From NCBI GenBank assembly GCA_037783545.1, contig JBBELK010000992.1:1054001-1118000 (forward strand): a stretch of DNA of 64,000 nucleotides, given 5' to 3'. The stretch is from Henricia sp. BOLD:AAB3569 (taxonomy: Eukaryota > Echinodermata > Asteroidea > Spinulosida > Echinasteridae). Made by a program: the position numbers and the translations under genes. The stretch's first letter is position 1; the number at the start of each line of letters is the position of its first letter. Of this stretch, positions 1 to 12,700 are shown piece by piece. The notes beneath the pieces are model-generated. The model was not told where the DNA came from. It ran no database searches and saw only the letters and a list, made by a program, of their open reading frames with translations.

Positions 1-3000
1 GGACCTTCTTGCTCTTTGATCTTGAAGAACTTTGATCTCTGGAGACGGTCTTTGACTTTCTCTTTTTAGATTTCCTGGTCTTTTTGCCCTTGGGTTTCCG
101 GACCTTCTTGCTCTTTGATCTTGAAGAACTTTGATCTCTGGAGACGGTCTTTGACTTTCTCTCTTTAGATTTCCTGGTCTTTTTGCCCTTGGATTTCCGG
201 ACCTTCTTGCTCTTTGATCTTGAAGAACTTTGATCTCTGGAGCCGGTCTTTGACTTTCTTTTTTTAGATTTCCTGGTCTTTTTACCCTTGGATTTCCTGA
301 CCTTCTTGCTCTTTGATCTTGAAGAACTTTGATCTCTGGAGACGGTCTTTGACTTTCTTTTTTTAGATTTCCTGGTCGTTTTGCCCTTGGATTTCCGGAC
401 CTTCTTGCTCTTTGATCTCGAAGAACTTTGATCTCTGGAGACGGTGTTTGACTTTCTCTTTTTAGATTTCCTGGTCTTTTTGCCCTTGGATTTCCGGACC
501 TTCTTGCTCTTTGATCTTGAAGAACTTTGATCTCTGGAGACGGTCTTTGACATTCTCTTTTTAGATTTACTGGTCTTTTTGCCCTTGGATTTCCGGACCT
601 TCTTGCTCTTTGATCTTGAAGAACTTTGATCTCTGGAGACGGTCTTTGACTTTCTCTGTTTAGATTTCCTGGTCTTTTTGCCCTTGGATTTCCGGACCTT
701 CTTGCTCTTTGATCTTGAAGAACTTTGATCTCTGGAGACGGTCTTTGACTTTCTCTTTTTAGATTTCCTGGTCTTTTTGCCCTTGGATTTCCTGACCTTC
801 TTGCTCTTTGATCTTGAAGAACTTTGATCTCTGGAGACGGTCTTTGACTTTCTTTTTTTAGATTTCCTGGTCGTTTTGCCCTTGGATTTCCGGACCTTCT
901 TGCTCTTTGATCTCGAAGAACTTTGATCTCTGGAGACGGTGTTTGACTTTCTCTTTTTAGATTTCCTGGTCTTTTTGCCCTTGGATTTCCGGACCTTCTT
1001 GCTCTTTGATCTTGAAGAACTTTGATCTCTGGAGACGGTCTTTGACTTTCTCTTTTTAGATTTACTGGTCTTTTTGCCCTTGGATTTCCGGACCTTCTTG
1101 CTCTTTGATCTTGAAGAACTTTGATCTCTGGAGACGGTCTTTGACTTTCTCTGTTTAGATTTCCTGGTCTTTTTGCCCTTGGATTTCCGGACCTTCTTGC
1201 TCTTTGATCTTGAAGAACTTTGATCTCTGGAGACGGTCTTTGACTTTCTCTTTTTAGATTTCCTGGTCTTTTTGCCCTTGGATTTCCGGACCTTCTTGCT
1301 CTTTGATCTTGAAGAACTTTGATCTCTGGAGACGGTCTTTGACTTTCTCTTTTTAGATTTCCTGGTCTTTTTGACCTTGGATTTCCGGACCTTCTTGCTC
1401 TTTGATCTTGAAGAACTTTGATCTCTGGAGACGGTCTTTGACTTTCTCTTTTTAGATTTCCTGGTCTTTTTGCCTTTCGATTTCCGGACCTTCTTGCTCT
1501 TTGATCTTGAAGAACTTTGATCTCTGGAGACGGTCTTTGACTTTCTCTTTTTAGATTTCCTGGTCTTTTTGCCCTTGGATTTCCGGACCTTCTTGCTCTT
1601 TGATCTTGAAGAACTTTGATCTCTGGAGACGGTCTTTGACTTTCTCTTTTTAGATTTCCTGGTCTTTTTGCCCTTGGATTTCCGGACCTTCTTGCTCTTT
1701 GATCTTGAAGAACTTTGATCTCTGGAGACGGTCTTTGACTTTCTCTCTTTAGATTTCCTGGTCGTTTTGCCCTTGGATTTCCGGACCTTCTTGCTCTTTG
1801 ATCTTGAAGAACTTTGATCTCTGGAGACGGTCTTTGACTTTCTCTTTTTAGATTTCCTGGTCTTTTTGCCCTTGGATTTCCTGACCTTCTTGCTCTTTGA
1901 TCTGGAAGAACTTTGATCTCTGGAGACGGTCTTTGAATTGCTCTTTTTAGATTTCCTGGTCTTTTTGCCCTTGGATTTCCGGACCTTCTTGCTCTTTGAT
2001 CTTGAAGAACTTTGATCTCTGGAGACGGTCTTTGACTTTCTCTTTTTAGATTTCCTGGTCTTTTTGCCCTTGGATTTCCGGACCTTCTTGCTCTTTGATC
2101 TTGAAGAACTTTGATCTCTGGAGACGGTCTTTGACTTTCTCTCTTTAGATTTCCTGGTCGTTTTGCCCTTGGATTTCCGGACCTTCTTGCTCTTTGATCT
2201 TGAAGAACTTTGATCTCTGGAGACGGTCTTTGACTTTCTCTTTTTAGATTTCCTGGTCTTTTTGCCCTTGGATTTCCGGACCTTCTTGCTCTTTGATCTG
2301 GAAGAACTTTGATCTCTGGAGACGGTCTTTGAATTGCTCTTTTTAGATTTCCTGGTCTTTTTGCCCTTGGATTTCCGGACCTTCTTGCTCTTTGATCTTG
2401 AAGAACTTTGATCTCTGGAGACGGTCTTTGACTTTCTCTTTTTAGATTTCCTGGTCTTTTTGCCCTTGGATTTCCGGACCTTCTTGCTCTTTGATCTTGA
2501 AGAACTTTGATCTCTGGAGACGGTCTTTGACTTTCTCTCTTTAGATTTCCTGGTCGTTTTGCCCTTGGATTTCCGGACCTTCTTGCTCTTTGATCTTGAA
2601 GAACTTTGATCTCTGGAGACGGTCTTTGACTTTCTCTTTTTAGATTTCCTGGTCTTTTTGCCCTTGGATTTCCGGACCTTCTTGCTCTTTGATCTGGAAG
2701 AACTTTGATCTCTGGAGACGGTCTTTGAATTGCTCTTTTTAGATTTCCTGGTCTTTTTGCCCTTGGATTTCCGGACCTTCTTGCTCTTTGATCTTGAAGA
2801 ACTTTGATCTCTGGAGACGGTCTTTGACTTTCTCTTTGTAGATTTCCTGGTCTTTTTGCCCTTGGATTTCCGGACCTTCTTGCTCTTTGATCTGGAAGAA
2901 CTTTGATCTCTGGAGACGGTCTTTGACTTGCTCTTTTTAGATTTCCTGGTCTTTTTGCCCTTGGATTTCCGGACCTTCTTGCTCTTTGATCTCGAAGAAC

Positions 3001-3663
3001 TTTGATCTCTGGAGACGGTCTTTGACTTTCTCTTTTTAGATTTCCTGGTCTTTTTGCCCTTGGATTTCCGGACCTTCTTGCTCTTTGATCTCGAAGAACT
3101 TTGATCTCTGGAGACGGTCTTTGACTTTCTCTTTTTAGATTTCCTGGTCTTTTTGCCCTTGGATTTCCGGACCTTCTTGCTCTTTGATCCTGAAGAACTT
3201 TGATCTCTGGAGACGGTCTTTGACTTTCTCTTTTTAGATTTCCTGGTCTTTTTGCCCTTGGATTTCCGGACCTTCTTGCTCTTTGATCTTGAAGAACTTT
3301 GATCTCTGGAGACGGTCTTTGACTTTCTCTGTTTAGATTTCCTGGTCTTTTTGCCCTTGGATTTCCGGACCTTCTTGCTCTTTGATCTTGAAGAACTTTG
3401 ATCTCTGGAGACGGTCTTTGACTTTCTCTTTTTAGATTTCCTGGTCTTTTTGCCCTTGGATTTCCGGACCTTCTTGCTCTTTGATCTTGAAGAACTTTGA
3501 TCTCTGGAGACGGTCTTTGACTTTCTCTTTTTAGATTTCCTGGTCTTTTTGCCCTTGGATTTCCGGACCTTCTTGCTCTTTGATCTTGAAGAACTTTGAT
3601 CTCTGGAGACGGTCTTTGACTTTCTCTTGTTAGATTTCCTGGTCTTTTTGCCCTTGGATTTCC
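1..3663 (-). repeat. 37 tandem copies of a 99-bp coding unit
   Basis: The unit boundary (ggacc or tgacc, plus strand) recurs at 1, 100, 199, 298 and so on to 3664 with no gain or loss of a base across 37 units. Copies differ by only a few substitutions, so the array is recently homogenised. A 396-bp (four-unit) higher-order period is visible: the variant gaattgctc at 1935, 2331 and 2727, and ctctcttt with cgttttgcc at 1743, 2139 and 2535. A 495-bp (five-unit) block is duplicated near 414 and 909 (marker ggtgtttgac). Confidence 0.97.
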
Positions 3664-3741
3664 GGACCTTCTTACTGCTGGATTTAGATTTGTCGTTACG
3701 AACACGTTTTCCTTGATCATAATCCTTTTGTCCGGTCATAT
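1..3741 (-). CDS. Exon 38 (3' part off window): polycationic K/R/S tandem-repeat tail
   Basis: Acceptor ctcttttcag at 3751-3742. A short lead (YMTGQKDYDQGKRVRNDKSK) runs into a 33-residue unit made of TRKSKKRKSKTVSRDQSSSR followed by SKSKKVRKSKGKK. The frame is open for more than 3.7 kb to the window edge, about 1,247 codons. Each unit has 17 Lys/Arg, 9 Ser and one acidic residue (net about +16). An in-frame ATG occurs just after the acceptor, but the frame continues from exon 37, so it need not be a start. The composition is superficially like SR proteins, histone tails or silica-precipitating silaffins. Fusion behind nine lectin domains argues for an extracellular role, but that is inference. 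No stop codon is seen. Confidence 0.9.
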
Positions 3742-6700
3742 CTGAAAAGAGAAGAAAAGTACAGGATAAGAATAACTATCATAGTGCATTGAAAGCCTGA
3801 GCAATATCGAGTTAGGACTGTAGTTAACTATTTTCACCTGAATGCGGTTTCCTTGAGGATGGTTAGTCACATTTGGTCAACAATATGGAACCATAGTCTT
3901 GACTAACTTGAGGTATTCACCTGGAAAGCAGCTGGGCCCAGTTTCATAAAACATGTTTTCTGCATTAGCAGCATTATAAACGGTATCTGTTTACGGCAGA
4001 AGCACTTTGTGAGCCAAGTCGTGTGCTAAGCAGCAAGTTTTTGTGCTAACTGTGCACAATCTACTTTTGTCTCCATACTCAAGATTAATTTTTCCAAAGA
4101 AAGCACAGTAGTTTTATTGGTCAAAGAAATAACCCAATTAGCGATATTTTCAAGACTTATCAGTGATAATTTCTCAACATTATTGTAGAGATTTGGTTGT
4201 GGTGGATGTTTAATGCACAAGAATGCAGCAGATAAAAATGTTGCACGTTGATTTTTAAGTATGCCCTGTAATCATGCGTTGTGAAACACGTTTGCATTCG
4301 AGCATGTGTGCATGTTATGGTTAGTGCAAAACTTTGTTTAAAGACACATTACATGATTGGAAAATTTATAAAAACAGGAACAACAGCATTAGAATAATGT
4401 TGATAAACTGCCTAGTAAAAATTTCAGCCACATACATGTACTTCAGAAAACCTGAAAAATCCTTGCATAATTTTGTGTGCACGAATGTTTTTTTTTTTAC
4501 AAAGCACTTTCAGTTGGCAATTTCTCCCACCATTTTACACGGGAAAAAATTCATGTGGTGTTTGTTACCGTTGCTGTCAACACTTTTAGTCGTTTTCTTC
4601 TTGTGAACTCATGAAGTATTTTGGTTTATTTGCAAATGATGTATTTTGGTGAGATGTTCTCACCAAAAAAGCAAAAATGTAGACGTGTGAAGAAATTCTG
4701 AAAAAAAAAACGGGATCAAATCTACTGCTGTCGACAACTGTCACAACTTATCAGAAGTTCCATAAGGTATAATTTAAAAATGAATGGACTTGGGTTTAAT
4801 TTCTGAAGAGGTATTTAAGGGATACATGTACTTACAGTGCATACAGATCAGTGGTAGAGCTTTCTTACAGCCATTTGCTCCCCAGGAGTAACTGCCATCT
4901 ATCTTTCTAGATATTGGAAAAACAAAACGCCAGTCAGGAACATTGTGCTAGGATATTATTCCCCAGTGTTGTCCAGAAGCGCCAGCTGCCTGCGATTTCA
5001 CCGGCCTTTCTGTCATTTTGCTGCTGGCTACTTTTTCGATTTTACAAAAGAAATCTTGTTTATTTCCTATAGTACCGAAATTACTTTCAAATCTCTTGTG
5101 TACACAACCGACTACTCATATTTTTTTCTCCCGTTACTCCAAAATCTGTGGACAACACTGCAATACACATTTATTTGCAGTAATCATGTGTTGTGAAACA
5201 CGTTTGCGCTCAAGCATACATGTATGTGCATGTTATGGTTAGGGCAAAACTTTGTTTAAAGAAAGATGACATGATTGGAAAACTTTTAAAAACAGGAACA
5301 ACAGTATTACATAACTAAAGAATAATGTTGATAAACTGCCTTGTAGAAATTTCAGCCACATAGATGCAGTAATACTTGATAAATCATGTTTTGTTGTGTT
5401 GGCAATTTCTTCCACGAAAAATAAAATCATGTGGCGTTTGTTACTATTGCTATCAACACTTTTAGTCAGGTTTTTCTTGTCAACTCATGAAGTAAAATCT
5501 TGAGTCACTGCAAATGATGTTTTCGGGCTTTAAATTGTACAATAGTAACATAAGAGTATGTAGTTGTAAATGCAGGAAATAAAATGGAGTTTCTAACACC
5601 AAATGAAACCATCTTTTCAATGAAAACCCTGTGTACCAATTTCCAATACCGGGACGGCCTAAAATGTAACACAAGTGTCCGTCCCGGTTACGAGCGTAAA
5701 TTGGAAATTTGTACACGGGTATTTCCTGGAAAATATTGTCTGTGATGCCAAAATGCCCCCCACATGCAAAAAGCTGATGATTATTTTGATGAACTCACAG
5801 TGTGATTACAGCGCATTTGCTGTTTTGCTTCTGTGGAGCCTCGCCGTCCGGCCAGTTGGTGTATGAGACAGCTTTGCCCTTAGCATTAGTCCAGGTTCCA
5901 TCTGATTGTAGCTTAGCATCCAAGTAATACTTGCCTGTTTGTCACACAACAAAAGAAATGTTACCTTTCATAATGTACATGTCGAGTGCTTGGGGTTCAA
6001 ATGTGTTAAGTGCAATTTTGGCCATATTGAGTTATTTGCATATTCTTGGATAATTTGGGATGCTCTTTTCAATGCACACATCAGTTAAGTGCTAATAACA
6101 CATTGTCATGGTGAAAACTGCATGAGAAGTATGTGCAGATTGTCAATTGCCCAACCTAGTTTGGTGCACAAACATGTTAACTGCTTCTATCACAGATGTG
6201 TTAAGTACTTTTTTAGTAAATAACTTCGGCTTTTAATTAATTTTATGACCCATATCATATTCAATCCAAAGTATATTATTACAAGAAACACCATTTGTAA
6301 GGAGGAGCATGTGGAGTACACCCCTGATTTTTCACAACTATTACAACATTCAACTGGATTTATCTAAAAACTATAACATTGCACTTAACACATTTGAACC
6401 CCAAGCACTCGATTTATAGTACACCAATATCTCCGCATGCAGATGTAATCTTCCTAACTCTTTAAAAGAAATTGAGTTTTCTGAAAATATCGATTCTTCA
6501 TTAGAACAAAAGTTTGTTGGATACAGAGAACTTGTGCATAAAAAAGCACGGTATGATCAACCAATCACTCTGGAATCCCTTTCAAGATCGTTCCGCTTTA
6601 GTGACTCCCTCCAGGTCCAATAGGACCTGCTTGAACTTAAGTTATTCCCATCAGTGCTGTAGTCTAGTTCACACTTTTCGAGTCCGTTGTGTCCGAGTCC

Positions 6701-9700
6701 TAGCCCTTGAATCCGAGTCCAGCATTCATGTGAGTTCTCAGCAAGCGGAGTCCGAGACCCGAGCCCTTGTTTCGGTCACAAGTGCAATACTATCAAGTTT
6801 TAATAGCCACAAAAAAAATAAATATTGATTTTTTAAATTGTATGTTTCGTCTGCCAAAGTTGTTTGTGGATAAACGTAAAGGGGGATAGTGGTACCTCGA
6901 AAGACGACAACTTGCACCTCTTTTATTGATTGCTTGCCGTGACGTAAAACATTCAGGAATGTTTGGTGGTCAACAGTCACGCGTGTAGACGCACATGAAC
7001 ACGCGTACAAAATAATCTCCAGCGTATTTCATTCGAAGATGCCGCACATGCACGTTGCGATACGTTCAAATGATTGAGCATGCACTCGGCTTGTAAAAAC
7101 AAAGGTGTTTTTACTTGATCACGATTTACTTGATCAGGACAGTTTCATCTTTATCGATACAACAGCCATGACGCAACAACATAAAGCAACAGAGGTAAGT
7201 GCAAACCAATGCGCTTTTCTTGCTTTTTTTGCCGTTATTAACTCGATCCACGTGCGTCATGAAAAATAGAAATCAAAATGGTGGATGGAAGGTGTTACAT
7301 CACCGGAAAGCAATCAATTAGCCGATATGGCCAGTGCCACGAAAGTGAAAAATGTTAACAAAATTGGCATTTCTGAAGAGGTTTTATAAAATGAAAATCT
7401 AGCAAAAAGATTTAATGTATTTATAAAAAAAAAATATATAATAGAAACATGTGTTTTACTGTAAAATTGTGAAGTTTTAAGAGGAAAAGTTTCTATTTTT
7501 TCAGGTAGAATTTCAACAACAAAAATAAACAGTCAATATGTAACTCCTTCTCCCCTATAATTTTGTTATGGTTTTATCATGTTTTATAGTACACTTATAT
7601 TTTAACCGTTTTTTAAAATCATATTTTTCTTGATTTGATATCCATTTATTTGTTTTAGTTTTAGTTTTATACGTTGGTGGCTGTTTATGATTTCGTTTTT
7701 TTTTAGTCCTTGTAACAGGGCACTAATGGATAGCAGTTTTTTAACTGTATAATTGAAACTGAAAATAATATGCACTTTATGGATGGCCTTTGTTCCCAAG
7801 TCTTTTTTATGAGAAGTCCGTCGGAATATGAAGAACGTTGCCCAATCTACACCCAGCAGAAAAGCACTGCCAATTCAGATCATCTTACCAAATTTCTTTT
7901 CTTCAAAGAGTGCACTGACAATCTCCGTTTCTTGCTTCTGGTTCTGGAATCGCATCAGATGTCCACCACCATTGGCTGGGTATTTCCTTCTGCAATGTCT
8001 GGCTCCGGACTGCCACGTGAATTTGCCCTTGGGGAATGACAAGTCCAGGCGGATGGCAGTCTGTCGCTTTATGTCGCGTTTGGGATCGCGAAGAACTGGT
8101 GTAGCTTTGGGTTTTTTGTCTGGTAAAGAAAAAGATTCTCCTCACATTTTTCCAAACGAATAAACTTTTATGATGTTTAGGATCGCAATGAGAATTTAAA
8201 TGTATTTAAAATGGGAAGTTAGTACTGGATTGCATCAACAGAAGTTTTACATTTTTCACTAACCCACCACCTATAAAAGCTTATAGATTGTATACTTTTT
8301 TTATGTTTTCATTATGGCACTAGGGCAAGGATTTTTATTGGGCCTGGGAGTGATGTGTATTTTTCATATGCATCCGTAATCACCAGGGGCAACCTTTAAA
8401 GTGTCCGCTGAATGGTTAACCGGTTAACTGCAATCTGGTTAAAACTACAAACCGGTTAAAACTAAAACCGGTTACTGAATTAAATGTAAATTCCCAACCT
8501 TAAAATATACTGGAAAAGAAATCATATTATTTTTTTCAGATGCATCCTTGTTGAATCATTGAAAAAATAAAATTAAAAATCAAAATGCGACTCGACCGTG
8601 TAAAATGTGTCTAATGTCACACAGTCCGGGCCGATCATTTTGCAACCAATTCTAGAAATCAGTGGTTGATCCAGGCTCATTAAATTGAAATACAATGGAA
8701 ATTCTTGGCAGTACCCGGAACATTCTAGACAGTGACTGGGTACTGGCCAGAATGACCATTTTATTTTCATATTTTAATATAGGCCTGGATCCACCGCCGA
8801 TTTCTGATTATGGGCACAAAAACACAGTCCAGACTGTGAAACATTCAGGTCCAAAATGCTTGTCTTAACTTACTGAATTGGCAAATAAAACCATCAAGAA
8901 CCAGGTCACAAGGCCCATCATGCCACTTATATCCGTGCTCGGTGCTGTCAACAAATCAGACAGACAAAAATGTTAGTTGTAGTTTTCCATATAAGCCCAT
9001 AGACGATATTATCATATGAAATCAAGCTTTTGAGGATACTACTTTTTCTGATACTGTGAGAGCCCCAATCTGATGTGTAACATCTAAACGGGGTGCACCA
9101 AAATACATATGCGCGCTTCAAGCATAAAGTGAGTGCATTGTTTGTATACATGTATGTGCAACATGCGTGCGAGTATGGTGTACATACAAAAATACCCTAC
9201 AACTGTAACAAAAGCACATACAGTTGTGAACAACTTACTCTTTCGCGTTTAGGTCGACCGGTTATGGGTAAAAACGGCGTATTAGGACGACCGACCGCAT
9301 TAGGGCGACCGATAGCCGGTCGTCCTAACGCCAAGTGCTTCAAAAACCATCTTTATTAGGTCAAAAACCATTTTTATTAGGTTCTTAACCATTTTCATCT
9401 AGGTCACAAACCATTTTCATCTAGGTCGCAAAACTTTTTTTCAGAGAATTAGGTTGAGAAAATGGGTGTCAATTCATGAGTTTCTTTCCGACAATTTTGT
9501 GGTTTTAGTGGTCTCTGTAAGCACTCTACCCAAAACGGTCGTCCTAATACGGGAAAAATAGTTATCAAACATCTCACAGACATCTCCCAAAAGTAAGCTT
9601 CATTTTATATAATAATATTAATAAAATAAATACACGATTCATATCAATTAATCCATTTTATGGAGAGCGTTTCGCCCTTTGCGAGTTTTCAATCCTCTGT

Positions 9701-12700
9701 CTACCCTGGTACCAGAGCTGTTGAATTCTGGTGCACAGCCACATGTCAATTGTTCCTTTGTTATGTTATACATAACAAAGAGGCGGTGATGAAGCAGTCC
9801 AATGATTTTCGTGGTATTTTACCTAATCGCATATAAGTGTTTTCGCATCGTGTTTCGCCCTTTCTTTTGACTACCCTTCAAACAGCGTGAAGCAAGCAAA
9901 CATTAATCCACCTCCCTCCCCACCTACCAATGAGGTTATACTTGGAATGTTTTAGCTGTACAATCTGATTATAAAATGTATTGAGTCAGTGACTACAGCA
10001 TACTACATGTATAGGCTCGGTTATCAAGAGGTAAATCATGTAGAGGTAAATCTATGTATCTATTTTCTTAATAGACTTTAGCGTAAATAACCGAGTAAGT
10101 TATAAGCCAAACTAGTAAATATAACTTAAAGAGGAAGAATCCCCCTTGACGAAAATCCAGCATTTAGGCTTTTTTCGATGTGGATTTTTATTATTTTTTA
10201 ATTGTCGGTTTTAAGTGGATAAATTGCAAGCAAAAGTGCGCTTTTCGAAAATGAGATTTTCGCGATTTCTGAAACGCTCATTAGGTATTCATGATATGCG
10301 TGTGACCCCGTGACGCAATCCTGAGAAAGAGAAGTCAACACGATTGTTAGCTCCATACGTTTACACGCAAACAACTTGGAAAACCGTCTCTGTTAGATGG
10401 TGTTTTTTTAAGAATTTTGTTGGTCCAAAAAGCCAGAGATATGCCCAGTAGCTGCGTGGTTGTATGTTTTACCAGACACTATACAAAAAAAGAGAGCAGA
10501 ACAATTTTCTTTTCTATTACCAAGAGAGAAAAAAATGAGTCGCTCATTCTAACTTGTACCGGCCGATGCCCGCAGGGAACCGTTCCATGCTGTACACAGA
10601 CCGCTGTGAATGCCGTTCGATCCGTGACAAAACCACCCGTCGCAATGCACCAGTATTTACTTCAAAAGAGCTTCATTGTGAGCCACAATTTCACCGTTTT
10701 TTCACAAAACAGGTAATACATGTAGTAGATTGTTGTCATATTACATGAAGTGTTTTTCACGTTTGTATTTTGAATTACAAGGACAAAACAGGCATGATAA
10801 ACATTCACTTCGTGTATTTTCCATTCAATACTGCACAGACCGTTTTGTATGTTTCTCAGGATGACGTCAAAATCCTGTTGATAAACAAACCAAGTGACCT
10901 CGAGCGTTTCAGAATTTCGGGTGAAGAGGGTCGGAACTGCTTTACGTTTTAAGCAAAAGCCTGTCGATTTTTTGTCAAAAACAAGTTGTGATGGTGTTGT
11001 AGACACATACACCTCCATGATTAACAGAAAAACTTAAAAAATGTGGAAGGGGGGATTCTAGCTGTTTAAGAAATGACGTTATTAGGGTAACGAAATATGT
11101 TTTTGATTTAAACTGCATATATATCTGCATTCCTTCCAGTATATCTAAAACACATATATCTGCATCTTACCTGATGAATGCGCAGTTCTCAAATTTTCCG
11201 CCGCTAGGTTCTTGCCTTTTACCAACTCTGAACCAGTTTGTGTAGCTCAAGGAATCACCATTGCTGTATGTAAACTGTCCTTCTTTCATAACATCTCTGG
11301 CATCAAACCAGAAATTACCTAGGGGACAGCACAAAATAATAGCTATATGTAATTCAAACCACATGTTATCATCGACGATAAATCAACATTGATGAGAACA
11401 TTTCAAACCTTTCACAATGACGGCCGTCCACACCGTCTTCTAACATCGATGACCCTCGGTTTTTGCATGATTACATTTTATATCTGATCTATAAGTTAAT
11501 ACCAGATTCACCATGTCCAAACAGGCACTATAGACTACATTGTATGTAAGTTGACCTCGCGAACGTACGAGACCGCGCGAGACCACTGTTATTTCCGGGC
11601 ACAAGACCCTATCTCTTCAACGCACGTCGCGAGCGAAAATCTTGGATTATTTTGTTTACGCAGGTTTTTGTAAACTCAGACGGCCCAAAACGCGTATCTC
11701 TAAATAAAATCTTGCATTCCAATTGATGAAGTGGGGTATATAATCAAAAGTAAGCAATCGAAATGTAAAAATTCACGATCTTTTCTGAGCCGACAAGTCA
11801 ATCTTTAAAGATCGTAAACTACATGCAGCAAAAGATACGCAACACGCACAGCAGCCGACGTACGTACGTAGTACGTAGGCCTACTGTGTACATACAGACC
11901 TCGCTAGCGATAGGTGAAACGCCATCTACCAAAAGTAGAGCTTGCAGACTTTTTTTTTTTTAGAGTGCCCAAGTTCGAAGCATTCATTTTCACATGAATC
12001 CACACTTGGGTCATCCATTCCAAATTGGATGAAGAATATGCTAGCAGAGAAATGTATTCAGGTCACGAAATTTTAATAAACTTTTATCGTTTTTAGAGAT
12101 AATTATGCATGTCTTATATATTGTAAAAAAACATTTTAGTTACCCGAATCACTTTCGGGTCGGTTGTATACTTAAGATTTATATACAAAATTTATATACA
12201 AAAAACAAAATCTCGCCCGTGTTATAGGAATAGGCGTTTTAGTCGTGTTGTGCCCGGAAGCTCAGTTTTGACCTTTGCCGCGAGACTTACATAGTCTATT
12301 AACTTCAACAGCTACTTGAAGTTAGCGTGTTAAAAAAGTTAGTGTGTTAAACATAGGAAATCTTGTAGTTTTAAACTTGGAGTTTCATCAAAGTTTAGTC
12401 TTCATAGAGTGTCCACACAGGCAATAACTACAAGCTTATCATTGGTGATTAAAACTTTGACGTTAACATCAAGTTGTCAACGATCATCTGAACGGGCCTA
12501 AAGTGACAAGCTGCGTTCACACATACACTTTAAACTCATGAAATTGGGAGCAGTTGGTGCCACCATCTGGTGCACTAACATGCTTTTGAGCAGGCACCAC
12601 TGGAGATCCCTTGTGCCGTACTCAAAGCTGGCTAATGCGTCTGACACTCAATCCCGGTTTCCATGGCATGGAGTGACTATAGGAGCATAACTACTCCCCC

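Noticed and set aside
1-3663. CRISPR-like array
   Set aside because: The units are contiguous 99-mers with no spacers, code for a protein repeat and lie in a eukaryotic exon.
3737-3739. ATG two bases after the exon 38 acceptor as the start of a separate basic-repeat gene
   Set aside because: The frame continues exactly from exon 37 (phase 1), there is a good acceptor directly upstream, and no promoter or 5' leader is evident. An internal start remains possible but is not needed.
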